This document shows positions 36,006 through 45,462 of a stretch of 64,000 bases of DNA, one piece after another. Numbering within the stretch: position 1 is the first letter of the stretch; the number at the start of each line of letters is the position of its first letter. The DNA is from Paraburkholderia lacunae. GTDB lineage: Bacteria > Pseudomonadota > Gammaproteobacteria > Burkholderiales > Burkholderiaceae. The stretch lies in contig NZ_QHKS01000009.1 in assembly GCF_003353175.1 (NCBI RefSeq), positions 186,001 through 250,000 of the forward strand, in the 5' to 3' direction. The notes beneath the pieces were generated by a model, which saw only the letters and a program-made list of their open reading frames with translations, was not told the origin of the DNA and made no database searches. The position numbers and the translations under genes were made by a program.

Positions 36006-37727
36006 ATGTCGCTGCCGAATACGCCCGTTTCCGGTTCTCCCACCGCCCAAACCACCGGCGCGCGTCTCGTCGTCGACGCCTTGCTGACGCACGGTGTCGA
36101 ACGTGTCTTTTGTGTGCCCGGTGAGAGCTTCCTCGCCGTTCTGGATTCGCTGCACGACGAAACCGGGCGTATCCAGACCATCGTCTGCCGGCACGAAGCA
36201 GCGGCAGCCAACATGGCTGAAGCCGTCGGAAAACTGACCGGCCGTCCGGGCGTTGCGCTCGTCACGCGCGGACCGGGCGCGACGCATGCGTCGATCGGCG
36301 TGCACACTGCATTCCAGGATTCGACACCGATGATTCTGCTGATCGGCCAATGCGCGCGCGAACATCTCGACCGCGAAGCCTTTCAGGAAATCGACTACCG
36401 GCGCATGTTCGGTCAGATGACGAAGTGGGTCGCGCAAATCGACGACCCCAAGCGCATTCCCGAATATCTGAGTCATGCGTTTCACACCGCGACGTCGGGA
36501 CGTCCGGGGCCAGTCGTACTGTCGTTGCCGGAAGACGTGTTGAGCGACGCATGCGCTGTGGTTGCCGGCGCACCAGCCTACAAGCGCGTCGCGGCATCGC
36601 CGTCCGCGGCGCAGATCGAACAGTTGCGGCAACTGTTGGAAGGCGCGCAAAGGCCGATGGTGATCGCCGGCGGCAGCGGCTGGACGCCGGCAGCGTGCGC
36701 GGACCTGCAACGCTTCGTCGAGAACTGGCAACTGCCGATCGGCCTCGCGTTCCGCTTCCAGGACACGCTCGACAACGAACATCCGAACTACGCCGGCGAC
36801 GTCGGCCTCGGCATCAATCCGGCGCTCGCGCAACGCATCCGCGATGCGGACCTGTTGCTCACACTGGGCCCTCGATTGGGCGAAGCAACCACGAACGGCT
36901 ACACGCTGCTCGATATCCCGAAGACCACACAAACGCTGGTTCACGTGCATCAAGGCGCGGAGGAACTCGGGCGCGTGTACGCGGCGGATCTGCCGATCGT
37001 CTCCGGCATGCCGGAGCTGACCGCGCTGCTTGCCGGGCTAAAGCCGTCTTCCGGCACGCCCGCATGGTCCGGCACGGCGCAAGAGGCCCATAGCGCGTAT
37101 CTCGACTGGCGCAAACCGCGTCAGATTCCAGGCAACGTGCAAATGGGCGAAGTCATCCAGCAATTGCGCGCGCATCTGCCCGAAGATGCGATCGTCACCA
37201 ACGGTGCCGGCAATTACGCGATATGGCTGCATCGGCACTTCTCGTATCGGCATTTCCGCTCGCAACTCGCGCCGACCAGCGGCGCGATGGGCTACGGCGT
37301 GCCGGCGGCGATTGCAGCGAAGTCGCTGTATCCGCAGCGCGCGGTGGTCGCGTTGGCTGGCGACGGCTGCTTCATGATGTCCGCGCAGGAACTGGCGACA
37401 GCGATGCAATACGACCTGCATGTGATTTTTATCGTCGTGAACAACAGCCAATTCGGCACGATCCGGATGCATCAGGAACGGCACTATCCGAATCGCGTGC
37501 ACGGCACCGGTCTCACGAATCCGGATTTCGCGGCGTTCGCGCGCTCGTTCGGCGCGCACGGCGAGACAGTGGAGCGCACTGAAGACTTTCTGCCGGCATT
37601 GCAGCGTGCGATTGAGGCGAAGCGTGCGGCCGTGATCGAGATTCGCATGCCGCAAGAGGCGAGCACGCCAGGCGCGACGCTGGAGCAGATTCGGGAGCAG
37701 GGGCGCAAGCTGCGGGGAGAGTCGTGA
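36006..37727 (+). CDS. thiamine-diphosphate enzyme, acetolactate-synthase-like
   Basis: A 573-residue protein of the ThDP-dependent acetolactate synthase/benzoylformate decarboxylase superfamily. The N-domain holds VFCVPGESFLAVLD and the activating Glu in CRHEAAAANMAEA; TRGPGATHASIG follows. The C-domain ThDP/Mg motif is GDGCFMMSAQEL...VVNNSQFG. It has no regulatory-subunit gene beside it, so a catabolic or decarboxylase-like role is more likely than branched-chain biosynthesis. ATG 36006 has AGGAG 11 bases upstream; Met at 35985 and 35925 are less likely. The specific substrate is unknown. Confidence 0.85.
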   Translation: MSLPNTPVSGSPTAQTTGARLVVDALLTHGVERVFCVPGESFLAVLDSLHDETGRIQTIVCRHEAAAANMAEAVGKLTGRPGVALVTRGPGATHASIGVHTAFQDSTPMILLIGQCAREHLDREAFQEIDYRRMFGQMTKWVAQIDDPKRIPEYLSHAFHTATSGRPGPVVLSLPEDVLSDACAVVAGAPAYKRVAASPSAAQIEQLRQLLEGAQRPMVIAGGSGWTPAACADLQRFVENWQLPIGLAFRFQDTLDNEHPNYAGDVGLGINPALAQRIRDADLLLTLGPRLGEATTNGYTLLDIPKTTQTLVHVHQGAEELGRVYAADLPIVSGMPELTALLAGLKPSSGTPAWSGTAQEAHSAYLDWRKPRQIPGNVQMGEVIQQLRAHLPEDAIVTNGAGNYAIWLHRHFSYRHFRSQLAPTSGAMGYGVPAAIAAKSLYPQRAVVALAGDGCFMMSAQELATAMQYDLHVIFIVVNNSQFGTIRMHQERHYPNRVHGTGLTNPDFAAFARSFGAHGETVERTEDFLPALQRAIEAKRAAVIEIRMPQEASTPGATLEQIREQGRKLRGES

Positions 37728-37764
37728 AGCGATAGCGCAAATTGCATACAGCAACGCATCAAGG

Positions 37765-37800
37765 AAAAAGCCCTGCGGCTCCACCACCCGCAGGGCTTTT
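37765..37800. terminator. bidirectional terminator between convergent genes
   Basis: AAAAGCCCTGCGG and CCGCAGGGCTTTT arms around a short loop, with A-run and T-run flanks. It separates the ThDP gene (+) from the binding-protein gene (-). Confidence 0.9.
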
Positions 37801-37857
37801 GCGTGTCGAGTGCCGCGCCAAACCCGGCCGCGGCGCTCAAAGCTCAGGCTAAAACGC

Positions 37858-39006
37858 TTACTTGCCGCCCACACTTTGCAGCGTCGTCCACTTGCCGTCG
37901 ACAACCTTGTACAGCGTGATGCCGCCGTTCTTCAGGTCGCCCTTCGCGTCATACGCGAGGTCCGCCGACGTCACTGACGGCATCGAAGTCTTCGCGAGCA
38001 TCGGCAGGTACTTGGCCGGATCGGTCGAGTTCGCCTTCTTCATCGCGGTGAACAGCGCCATCGCGCCGTCGTACGCGTACGGCGAGTACGTTTGCACGTC
38101 CTCGTTGAAACGCGCCTTGTACTTCGCGACGTAGTCCTTGCCGCCCGGCATTTCTTCCAGCGGCAGGCCCGCGAGCGACGCCACCGTGCCGTTCGCGGCA
38201 TCGCCGGCGATCTTCAGGAAGGTCGGCGTGTGGACCATTTCGCCACCCATCAGCGGCGCCTTGATACCGAGCGTCTTCATCTGCTTGACCATCGGTGCCG
38301 CTTGCGAATCTGCGCCGCCGTAGTACACCAGGTCCGGGTTCACGGACTTCAGCTTGGTCAGGATCGACTTGAAGTCGACGGCCTTGTCGTTCGTGTATTC
38401 GCGATCGACAATCGTGCCGCCCGCTGCCTTCGCCGCCTTCTCGAACTGATCAGCCAGACCCTGGCCGTAAGCCGTGCGGTCGTCGACGATCACGATCTTC
38501 TTCATGCCCAGGCTCTTCACCGCGAACGTGCCGGCGACCGAACCTTGCTGCGTGTCGGACGTCATCATGCGGAAGGTGGTCTTGAAGCCTTGTTGCGTGT
38601 ATTCCGGCGCCGTCGCCATCGCGATTTCGGGAATGCCCGCGTTCGCGTAGATGCGCGAAGCCGGAATCGTGGTGCCCGAGTTGAAGTGGCCAAGCATGCC
38701 CTTGATGCCGTCATCCACCAGCTTCTGTGCAACGGTCGTGCCGGTGCGCGGGTCAGCCTGGTCGTCGGCCGAATCCAGCACGAAGCGAACCTGCTTGCCG
38801 CCGATCACCGGCTTGGTGGCGTTCATGTCTTCCACCGCCAGCGTGATGCCGTTCTGGAAGTCCTTGCCGTAATGCGCCTGCGCGCCCGTCATCGGACCGG
38901 CAAAGCCGATCTTCACGTCTTCCGTCGATTGAGCGTTGGCCGTCCCCGCCAGCGACATCGCTGCAACCAGCGCTGCGCCTGCCAGCTGTTTCATCTTGTG
39001 TTGCAT
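37858..39006 (-). CDS. branched-chain amino-acid ABC transporter binding protein (LivK-like)
   Basis: A 382-residue periplasmic binding protein with a signal peptide (MKQLAGAALVAAMSLAGTANA). It has the Leu/Ile/Val-binding signature: VKIGFAGPMTGAQAHYGKD, GMLGHFNSGTTIPASRIY, VIVDDRTAYGQGLA and YYGGADSQAAPMVKQ. AAGGAG precedes the ATG. No permease or ATPase genes are adjacent, so it must work with components elsewhere. It lies 87 bases downstream of putA on the same strand and may be co-transcribed. Confidence 0.9.
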   Translation of the reverse strand: MQHKMKQLAGAALVAAMSLAGTANAQSTEDVKIGFAGPMTGAQAHYGKDFQNGITLAVEDMNATKPVIGGKQVRFVLDSADDQADPRTGTTVAQKLVDDGIKGMLGHFNSGTTIPASRIYANAGIPEIAMATAPEYTQQGFKTTFRMMTSDTQQGSVAGTFAVKSLGMKKIVIVDDRTAYGQGLADQFEKAAKAAGGTIVDREYTNDKAVDFKSILTKLKSVNPDLVYYGGADSQAAPMVKQMKTLGIKAPLMGGEMVHTPTFLKIAGDAANGTVASLAGLPLEEMPGGKDYVAKYKARFNEDVQTYSPYAYDGAMALFTAMKKANSTDPAKYLPMLAKTSMPSVTSADLAYDAKGDLKNGGITLYKVVDGKWTTLQSVGGK

Positions 39007-39093
39007 AGCTTCTCCTTGGTACCAGGTGTGGATGGAGCGGTTTCGGGGTCGCCGTACCGCTTCCGTTCTATTGAGAGGACCGGTGAGGTTCGC

Positions 39094-42000
39094 TCAACCG
39101 ATCGTCATCAAATTCGCATTACCGCCTGCTGCTGCCGTATTTACGCTGACCGAGCGTTCCGTCAACAGACGCTCGAGCGCGTAATCTTCGTCGCCGCTTT
39201 CCAGTGCGCGCGCCGCGACGCCTTGCACCGAGACGATCGGCCCCGGACGCTTCGCGACCTCCTTCACCAGCGCCAGCAGTTCGTCGCTGTCGCCTTCGAA
39301 CAGCACCGCATCGAAAGGCGTATCGGCACTCTTCTTCATGCTTGCGTGAGACTTCAGCGCCGTGGGCAGCTGAGACACCAATTGTTCCCCGGCCGCGCCT
39401 TCGAACACCGCTCGATTTCCCGTAGCCAGCGCCGCCGCGAGCTGCATGCGCGCGCCGCTCGCCGTCGACGCGATGCAGAGCACCGTGCCGCGCGCGCCCA
39501 GCGTGTAAGTGTTGCGCTCGCCGGTGGGCCCCGACAATACCGCAGTTGCGCCTGCCGGCACATGCGACAGATAACCGTCGCAGCGTGCGGCCAGCACGGG
39601 CTGCTGTTCGGCGATCAGCCAGTCGCGCAACGCGGTCAGCGCGGCGGACGGATTGTCGCTGTTTTCAGCGGCTTGCGGTGCATCCACGACCAGCGCCTGC
39701 GCCAACGACTTCGGCAAACCCGCCGGGCGCGTGGCCAGCAGACGTTGCAGATACAGCGCGCCGCCCGCCTTCGGACCCGTGCCCGACAGACCTTCGCCGC
39801 CGAACGGCTGAACCCCCACCACCGCGCCGATCACGTTGCGGTTCACGTAGATGTTGCCGACATGCGCGCGGCTGATCACGTGAGCGATCGTTTCATCGAT
39901 CCGCGTATGGATGCCGAGCGTGAGGCCATAGCCGGTCGTGCGGATCTGTTCGAGCAGCTTGTCCAGCTGGCTGCGGCGGTAACGCACCACGTGCAGCACC
40001 GGGCCGAACACTTCGCGCTTCAGCTCGTCGATGCTGTCGAGCTCGATCAGCGTCGGCGGCACGAAGGTGCCTTGTGCACAGCCATCCGGCACCGGCAGTT
40101 GCTCGACCTTGCGGCCCTTCTCGCGCATCGCCGCGATATGCGCGTCGATGCCGCGCTTCGCGTCGAGATCGATCACCGGACCGACGTCGATCGACAGACG
40201 ATCCGGATTGCCCACTGCCAGTTCGCGCATCGCGCCGGTCAGCATTTCCAGCGTGCGGTCCGCGACATCGTCTTGTAGACAGAGAACGCGCAACGCGGAA
40301 CACCGTTGACCGGCCGAGTCGAACGACGATTGCAGCACGTCCGCGACCACCTGTTCCGCCAGCGCCGACGAATCGACGATCATCGCGTTCTGGCCGCCGG
40401 TTTCGGCGATCAGCGGAATCGGCTTGCCGTCCGGATCGAGGCGGCCCGACAAGGCCTTGTTGATCAGACGCGCGACTTCGGTCGAACCGGTGAACATCAC
40501 CGCGCGGGTGCGCGGATCGGCCACCAGCGCCGCGCCGACAGTTTCGCCGCCGCCCGGCAGCAGTTGCACCGCGCCGGCCGGCACGCCGGCTTCGCGCAGG
40601 ATGCGCACGGCTTGCGCGGCGATCAGCGGCGTCTGTTCGGCCGGTTTGGCGAGCACCGTGTTACCTGCTGCGAGTGCGGCCGCCACCTGGCCCATGAAAA
40701 TCGCCAGCGGGAAATTCCACGGGCTGATACACACGACCGGGCCGAGCGGGCGGTGCGTGTCGTTGGAGAACTCGTTGCGGATCTGCGTCGAGTAATAGCG
40801 CAGGAAGTCAATCGCCTCGCGGATTTCCGACACTGCGTTCGGCAGCGATTTACCGGCTTCACGCACCACCAGACCCATCAGCGTGTGCATCTGCGCTTCG
40901 AGCAGGTCGGCGGCACGTGCGAGACAATCGGCGCGCGCATCGACCGGCGTGGCTTGCCAGATCGGCGCGGCGGCCACGGCATGGGCGAGGGCGGCGCTCA
41001 CGTGCTCCGCCGTGGCCTCGACCACCGTGCCGACCAGATCGCGGTGATCGGCCGGATTGCGCACGTCGCGGGCGGCGCCGCTGGCGATTTCGCTGTCTTC
41101 GAGCATCGGCGCGGCGCGCCACGGATGATGCGCGCTCGCCAGCAGCGCCGACGACAACGACGCCAGACGATGTTCGTTCGACAGATCGAGGCCCATCGAA
41201 TTGAGGCGCTCGGCGCCGTACAGATTGCGCGGCAATGCAATCTTCGCGTGCGGCGCGCCCAGCGGCATGATCTTCGACGCTTCGTCGACCGGGTCGGCGA
41301 TCAGGTCCTTGATCGCCACGCTTTCATCGGCGATACGGTTCACGAACGACGTGTTCGCGCCGTTTTCCAGCAGACGGCGCACGAGGTAGGCGAGCAGCGT
41401 TTCATGCGTGCCGACCGGCGCATACACGCGGCACGGACGGTTCAGCTTGTCGCGGCCGGTGACTTCCTCGTACAGCGGCTCACCCATGCCGTGCAGGCAC
41501 TGAAACTCGTACTGGCCGGGGTAATAGTTATTGCCCGCGAGGTGATAGATCGCCGACAGCGTGTGTGCGTTGTGCGTCGCGAACTGCGGATAGACCGCAT
41601 CCGGCGCGCCGAGCAGCTTCTTCGCGCAGGCGAGGTAGGAGACATCCGTGTAGATCTTGCGCGTGTAGACCGGATAGCCTTCGAGGCCGTCCACTTGCGC
41701 GCGCTTGATTTCGGTGTCCCAGTACGCCCCCTTCACGAGGCGCACCATGATGCGGTGCCGGCTGCGTCGCGCGAGGTCGACGATGTAGTCGATCACGAAC
41801 GGGCAGCGCTTCTGATACGCCTGCACCACGAAGCCAATGCCGTTCCAGCCGGCCAGCTCCGGATCGAAGCACAGCGCTTCGAGCAGATCGAGCGAAATTT
41901 CGAGGCGGTCGGCTTCTTCGGCGTCGATGTTCAGGCCGATGTCATAGCGCCGCGCGAGGATCGCCAAAGAGCGCACGCGCGGCAGCAGTTCGCTCATCGT

Positions 42001-43023
42001 GCGTTCCTGCTGCGAACGCGAATAGCGCGCGTGCAAAGCCGACAGCTTGATCGAGATGCCCGGGCCTTCATAGATGCCGCGGCCGCCGGCAGCCTTGCCG
42101 ATCGCGTGGATCGCCTGTTCGTACGACGCGTAGTAGCGCTGCGCGTCGGCTTCGGTGGTCGCCGCTTCGCCGAGCATGTCGTACGAATAGCGGAAACCGC
42201 ACGCTTCGTACTTGCGGCTGTTGGCCAGCGCTTCGGAAATGTTCTCGCCGGTGACGAACTGCTCGCCCATCAGGCGCATCGCCATGTCGACGCCCTTCCT
42301 GATCAGCGGTTCGCCGCCCTTGCCGATCAGGCGCGTGAGCGCCGACGACAGACCCGTTTCGCTATTGGTCGTCACCAGCTTGCCGGTGATCATCAGGCCC
42401 CACGTCGCGGCATTGACGAACAGCGACGGCGCCTGGCCGACGTGCGATTTCCAGTCACCCTTGCTGATCTTGTCGCGGATCAGCGCATCGCGCGTGGCGC
42501 GGTCGGGAATGCGCAGCAGCGCTTCGGCGAGGCACATCAGCGCGACGCCTTCCTGGCTCGACAGCGAGAACTCATGGATCAGCCCTTCGACGCCGCCACC
42601 CTTGCTTTTGGTGCGCAGCGTTTCGACCAGCTTGCCCGCCATGGCCTGCACGTCGCCCGCGAGATTGGCCGGCAAACGCGCCTGACCCAGCAGGAACGGT
42701 ACGCATTCCGGCTCGGGACGGCGATACGCAGCCGTGATCGCCGCGCGCAGCACCGATTGCGGCTGCACGTTCTGCGCGAATTCGAGGAACGGGTGCGACG
42801 CACCGTCTTCCTCTCCTTCGACAGCGGCGCCATCGGCCAGATCGGCCGAGCCCGTCGCGCCCGACAGTTCGGGAGGCAATTGGCCGTGCTCGATCTTTTC
42901 GAGGTACGCGAAGATCGCCTGCTTGATCAGCCAGTGCGGAGTGCGTTCGAGGCGAGTGGCGGCATCTTTCAGCCGGGAACGCAGGAGGTCATCGACCTTG
43001 ACGCCAAGGGTGGTGCTAGCCAT
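39094..43023 (-). CDS. putA: trifunctional proline utilisation protein PutA
   Basis: A 1309-residue trifunctional PutA. Residues 1-50 form a ribbon-helix-helix DNA-binding domain (TTLGVKVDDLLRSRLKDAATRL). Residues about 230-560 are the FAD proline dehydrogenase barrel (RLVKGAYWDTEIKRAQ, YPVYTRK). Residues about 640-1120 are the P5C dehydrogenase with a Cys in GQRCSALRVL and the INGNP-like VCISPWNFPLAIF. A C-terminal ALDH-like domain follows. It oxidises proline to glutamate and represses its own gene when proline is scarce. The long opposite-strand frames are shadows. A likely operator is at 43100-43136. Confidence 0.97.
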   Translation of the reverse strand: MASTTLGVKVDDLLRSRLKDAATRLERTPHWLIKQAIFAYLEKIEHGQLPPELSGATGSADLADGAAVEGEEDGASHPFLEFAQNVQPQSVLRAAITAAYRRPEPECVPFLLGQARLPANLAGDVQAMAGKLVETLRTKSKGGGVEGLIHEFSLSSQEGVALMCLAEALLRIPDRATRDALIRDKISKGDWKSHVGQAPSLFVNAATWGLMITGKLVTTNSETGLSSALTRLIGKGGEPLIRKGVDMAMRLMGEQFVTGENISEALANSRKYEACGFRYSYDMLGEAATTEADAQRYYASYEQAIHAIGKAAGGRGIYEGPGISIKLSALHARYSRSQQERTMSELLPRVRSLAILARRYDIGLNIDAEEADRLEISLDLLEALCFDPELAGWNGIGFVVQAYQKRCPFVIDYIVDLARRSRHRIMVRLVKGAYWDTEIKRAQVDGLEGYPVYTRKIYTDVSYLACAKKLLGAPDAVYPQFATHNAHTLSAIYHLAGNNYYPGQYEFQCLHGMGEPLYEEVTGRDKLNRPCRVYAPVGTHETLLAYLVRRLLENGANTSFVNRIADESVAIKDLIADPVDEASKIMPLGAPHAKIALPRNLYGAERLNSMGLDLSNEHRLASLSSALLASAHHPWRAAPMLEDSEIASGAARDVRNPADHRDLVGTVVEATAEHVSAALAHAVAAAPIWQATPVDARADCLARAADLLEAQMHTLMGLVVREAGKSLPNAVSEIREAIDFLRYYSTQIRNEFSNDTHRPLGPVVCISPWNFPLAIFMGQVAAALAAGNTVLAKPAEQTPLIAAQAVRILREAGVPAGAVQLLPGGGETVGAALVADPRTRAVMFTGSTEVARLINKALSGRLDPDGKPIPLIAETGGQNAMIVDSSALAEQVVADVLQSSFDSAGQRCSALRVLCLQDDVADRTLEMLTGAMRELAVGNPDRLSIDVGPVIDLDAKRGIDAHIAAMREKGRKVEQLPVPDGCAQGTFVPPTLIELDSIDELKREVFGPVLHVVRYRRSQLDKLLEQIRTTGYGLTLGIHTRIDETIAHVISRAHVGNIYVNRNVIGAVVGVQPFGGEGLSGTGPKAGGALYLQRLLATRPAGLPKSLAQALVVDAPQAAENSDNPSAALTALRDWLIAEQQPVLAARCDGYLSHVPAGATAVLSGPTGERNTYTLGARGTVLCIASTASGARMQLAAALATGNRAVFEGAAGEQLVSQLPTALKSHASMKKSADTPFDAVLFEGDSDELLALVKEVAKRPGPIVSVQGVAARALESGDEDYALERLLTERSVSVNTAAAGGNANLMTIG

Positions 43024-43341
43024 GTTTCCTTCTTCGGATACCAGTCAACGTAAGCTGGCGAAAGACTAAAAGTTGGCCGAATCGTACGCCTCCAAATAAA
43101 AAGGTGCAACCATTCATGGCGCATGGTTGCACCTTTGCGGAAGCTTTGTGCAGCCGGGGTTTGCGCCGGATCGCGCCCGGCCGGGCGACACCGGTTGAGA
43201 TCAGTGCTTTCCCTGGCGTGATACTTTTTGCGTCTGTCTGCCCTCATCCAATCGCGCGGCGCGCCGTTATACAGAACATGGCTGGTCGCGGCCGCAGGGC
43301 ACGCACATAAAAACGGTACGGGGTTTTAGAGGACAGGCGAA
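43024..43341. other. putA upstream region
   Basis: 318 bases between putA (-) and a small plus-strand gene. It contains the GTTGCA inverted repeat described separately; no coding frame is convincing. Confidence 0.6.
43100..43136. promoter_or_regulatory. GTTGCA inverted repeat, likely PutA operator (or terminator hairpin)
   Basis: A perfect 14-bp inverted repeat (43100-43113 and 43123-43136) around a 9-base centre. Each arm contains GTTGCA (43126-43131 forward, 43105-43110 reverse), the core site bound by the PutA ribbon-helix-helix domain in E. coli. It lies 77-113 bases upstream of putA. On the minus strand it is followed by TTTTTATTT, so a terminator for transcripts from the yeiH side is an alternative or additional role. 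Confidence 0.65.
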
Positions 43342-43512
43342 ATGGAAAAGTGGGTAGTGATATTGGGCATCTGGGCCATGTGCGCGACTTGCGCGGTGCT
43401 GTTCATCCGCGGTGCAACGGGCGGCCCGGACAGGCGCGCCTCCGGGGAAGGACGCACCCGGCAGGCATCGCGGGTTTCCGCTGGCGACACGCGGGCGCCT
43501 GTGCGGGATTGA
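43342..43512 (+). CDS. small single-pass membrane protein (56 aa)
   Basis: ATG at 43342 with GAGG and AGG upstream opens a 56-codon frame ending TGA at 43510-43512. The peptide starts MEKWVVILGIWAMCATCAVLF, a membrane helix, followed by an Arg/Gly-rich hydrophilic tail. Features resemble small conserved membrane proteins of Burkholderiales. It is transcribed away from putA. Its function is unknown. Confidence 0.55.
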   Translation: MEKWVVILGIWAMCATCAVLFIRGATGGPDRRASGEGRTRQASRVSAGDTRAPVRD

Positions 43513-43593
43513 GCGGCCGGATCCGGCGACTTGCGATTGAAGCGGTAGAAGAGGTAGAAGCGCCGGTTTTCGATGATGAGTGCGCCGCCCGGC

Positions 43594-43866
43594 TTAGCCA
43601 GGCGGCCATGCGAGCGCGCGCGTCAGTGCCGCGACCGGCTCGAACCGCGCGCACACGTCGCCGGGGGAAACGAACTGGTCGTGCAGACGGCATAGCCGGC
43701 TGTCCGCCACGCTCGCGCCAAAACCAGAACTGAACACGACGAGGCCCGGAATGCGCTGTTCCAGTGAATGCCGATCGTCTGCGCGGTACCGGCAGTTTGC
43801 GCAGCACCGCCCGCACGCTTCGTCGCGTGCATCCGCGGTGCTGGCGATGCGCACTGTCACGCTCAT
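43594..43866 (-). CDS. Cys-rich small protein coupled to yeiH
   Basis: A 90-residue protein whose ATG (43866-43864) overlaps the TGA of the exporter gene (TGATG); a GTG three bases upstream is an alternative start. Near the N-terminus it has a dense Cys cluster (CGRCCANC, about residues 18-25) and later LCRLHD and VCARFEP. This pattern suits a metal or Fe-S binding protein. It is probably a partner of the neighbouring exporter; the family is not recognised. Confidence 0.6.
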   Translation of the reverse strand: MSVTVRIASTADARDEACGRCCANCRYRADDRHSLEQRIPGLVVFSSGFGASVADSRLCRLHDQFVSPGDVCARFEPVAALTRALAWPPG

Positions 43867-45287
43867 CACGAGCCCTGCCCCAGGCTACTCCAGTACGGTG
43901 CGAACACGTGCGCGGACAGCACGTAGCCGATGGCGATATTGACCACTACGCCCGCCGTGAAAGCGAGAAACGGCTTCAGGCCGGTGGCCGTCAGCGAGCG
44001 CAGGCGCGTGGTCAGTCCAATGCTCAGGAAACAGAACGTGAACGCCCACGTGCGCAGCGCGGTAATCGGCGCAACGAATTCCGGCGTGACGACCTTGCGG
44101 TAGTCGGCGAGCGAATAGTGGCTGGCGATCCACGTCACGAGCGCCGACGCGATCACGAAGCCGATCACGAATTTCGGAAAGCGCGCCCAGATTTCACCGG
44201 CGTTGACCCCAGTCTCAACGCCGCTGTCCTGCGACTCCCAACGTGTGGTCGCAACGATCGCCAGCGCGAACGCCCAGATGCCGATCCAGATATCGCGGCC
44301 CACCACCTTCATCAGCGTGAATGCCTGCAACGACGCTTCCGGCGCGCCTGCAATCGCGCCGCCGGCGTGCTTCGCGAAGTCGCCGTAGGCTTGCGCGGCG
44401 GCAATGCCGGCGGCGTCGGCGAATTCGGAGGTGCCGATCCACGCGCCGGCGACCGCTGTCGATAGTCCCAGCGAACGCGACGCGAACGGCAGTACGAAGA
44501 TCATCACGATCGCCCACAGCACCACCAGCGTAATCGCGATCGACGCCTGCTCGCGCTTGGCCCGCACCGCCCCGGCAATCGCGATCGCCGCCGACACGCC
44601 GCACACCGCGCCGCCCACGCCGAGCACGGCGGCAAAGCGCCGGTCGAGGCCGAACGCCTTGGCGGCGAAGAAAATCACGAAGAAGGTGACGAGCGACACG
44701 ATGGTCGCCTGCGCGACCGCGACGGGACCTGCCCACACCAGCAGCGTGAACGGCAGCGTCGCGCCGAGCAGCACGATGCCGACCTTGATATAAAACTCGA
44801 CGCGCAAGCCCGCCGAAAACCACTCGGGCAGCGTGAACACGTTCGAAATCAGCAAGCCGAGCGCCAGCGCCACCAGCGGCGGTTCGAGGTTGTACTTCGA
44901 CGCGTTGATCCAGGCGCCGAGCGTAAAGATCAATGCCGACGCGATGAACAGGATCAGGAACGAGCCGAGAAAAGATCCGATGCGCTGTTTCAGCGCGGCG
45001 AGGCTCACGCCGAACAGGAACGCGAACACGATGAACAACGCGACGTAGTTCGGCAGATGCTTGCCGACGTCCCGCGCAGTCTGGCCGACGCTCGACCATT
45101 TGGCCGGCGCCACCGCCAGCCACTTGATGCTGCTGCCCGACGCGAACAGCGCCCAGGCCACGACGATGACTAACAGGCCGATCCACACGGCCCACCAGTC
45201 TTCAGTGGAAAAGAGACCGCCGCCACGCGTGCTTTGCTGCCTGCTGGGCGCGGCGCCTGTCGGAAGCGTGTGGTTGGTATCGCTCAT
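43866..45287 (-). CDS. YeiH/UPF0324-family putative sulfate exporter
   Basis: A 473-residue polytopic membrane protein with about 11 predicted hydrophobic helices and the family block GVGGAVCGVSAAIAIAGA plus GTSEFADAAGIAAA. Members export sulfate or related anions. ATG 45287 (MSDTNHTLPTG) has AGGG upstream; a longer frame to 45407 lacks support. It is transcribed with the Cys-rich small gene behind it and lies 175 bases downstream of priA. Confidence 0.88.
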   Translation of the reverse strand: MSDTNHTLPTGAAPSRQQSTRGGGLFSTEDWWAVWIGLLVIVVAWALFASGSSIKWLAVAPAKWSSVGQTARDVGKHLPNYVALFIVFAFLFGVSLAALKQRIGSFLGSFLILFIASALIFTLGAWINASKYNLEPPLVALALGLLISNVFTLPEWFSAGLRVEFYIKVGIVLLGATLPFTLLVWAGPVAVAQATIVSLVTFFVIFFAAKAFGLDRRFAAVLGVGGAVCGVSAAIAIAGAVRAKREQASIAITLVVLWAIVMIFVLPFASRSLGLSTAVAGAWIGTSEFADAAGIAAAQAYGDFAKHAGGAIAGAPEASLQAFTLMKVVGRDIWIGIWAFALAIVATTRWESQDSGVETGVNAGEIWARFPKFVIGFVIASALVTWIASHYSLADYRKVVTPEFVAPITALRTWAFTFCFLSIGLTTRLRSLTATGLKPFLAFTAGVVVNIAIGYVLSAHVFAPYWSSLGQGS

Positions 45288-45462
45288 CGCAATGCCCTCG
45301 GGGAAGTTGAGATGCATCGACGCGACGCGCGGATTTCGGGATTGTTGTGAAACTTGCGCCGATTTTGCGAAATATAGGCGAGCGAGATCGTAAAACGAAA
45401 CGACCAATCGCTCTATGAATATGACGTAAAGGAGTAACGCTGAAGTTGGGCGCGGGTTAGCG

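Noticed and set aside
40306..43053. 915-codon plus-strand frame opposite putA
   Set aside because: It mirrors a clear PutA coding sequence; high GC makes long opposite-strand frames common, and its His/Arg/Gln-rich composition is typical of such shadows.
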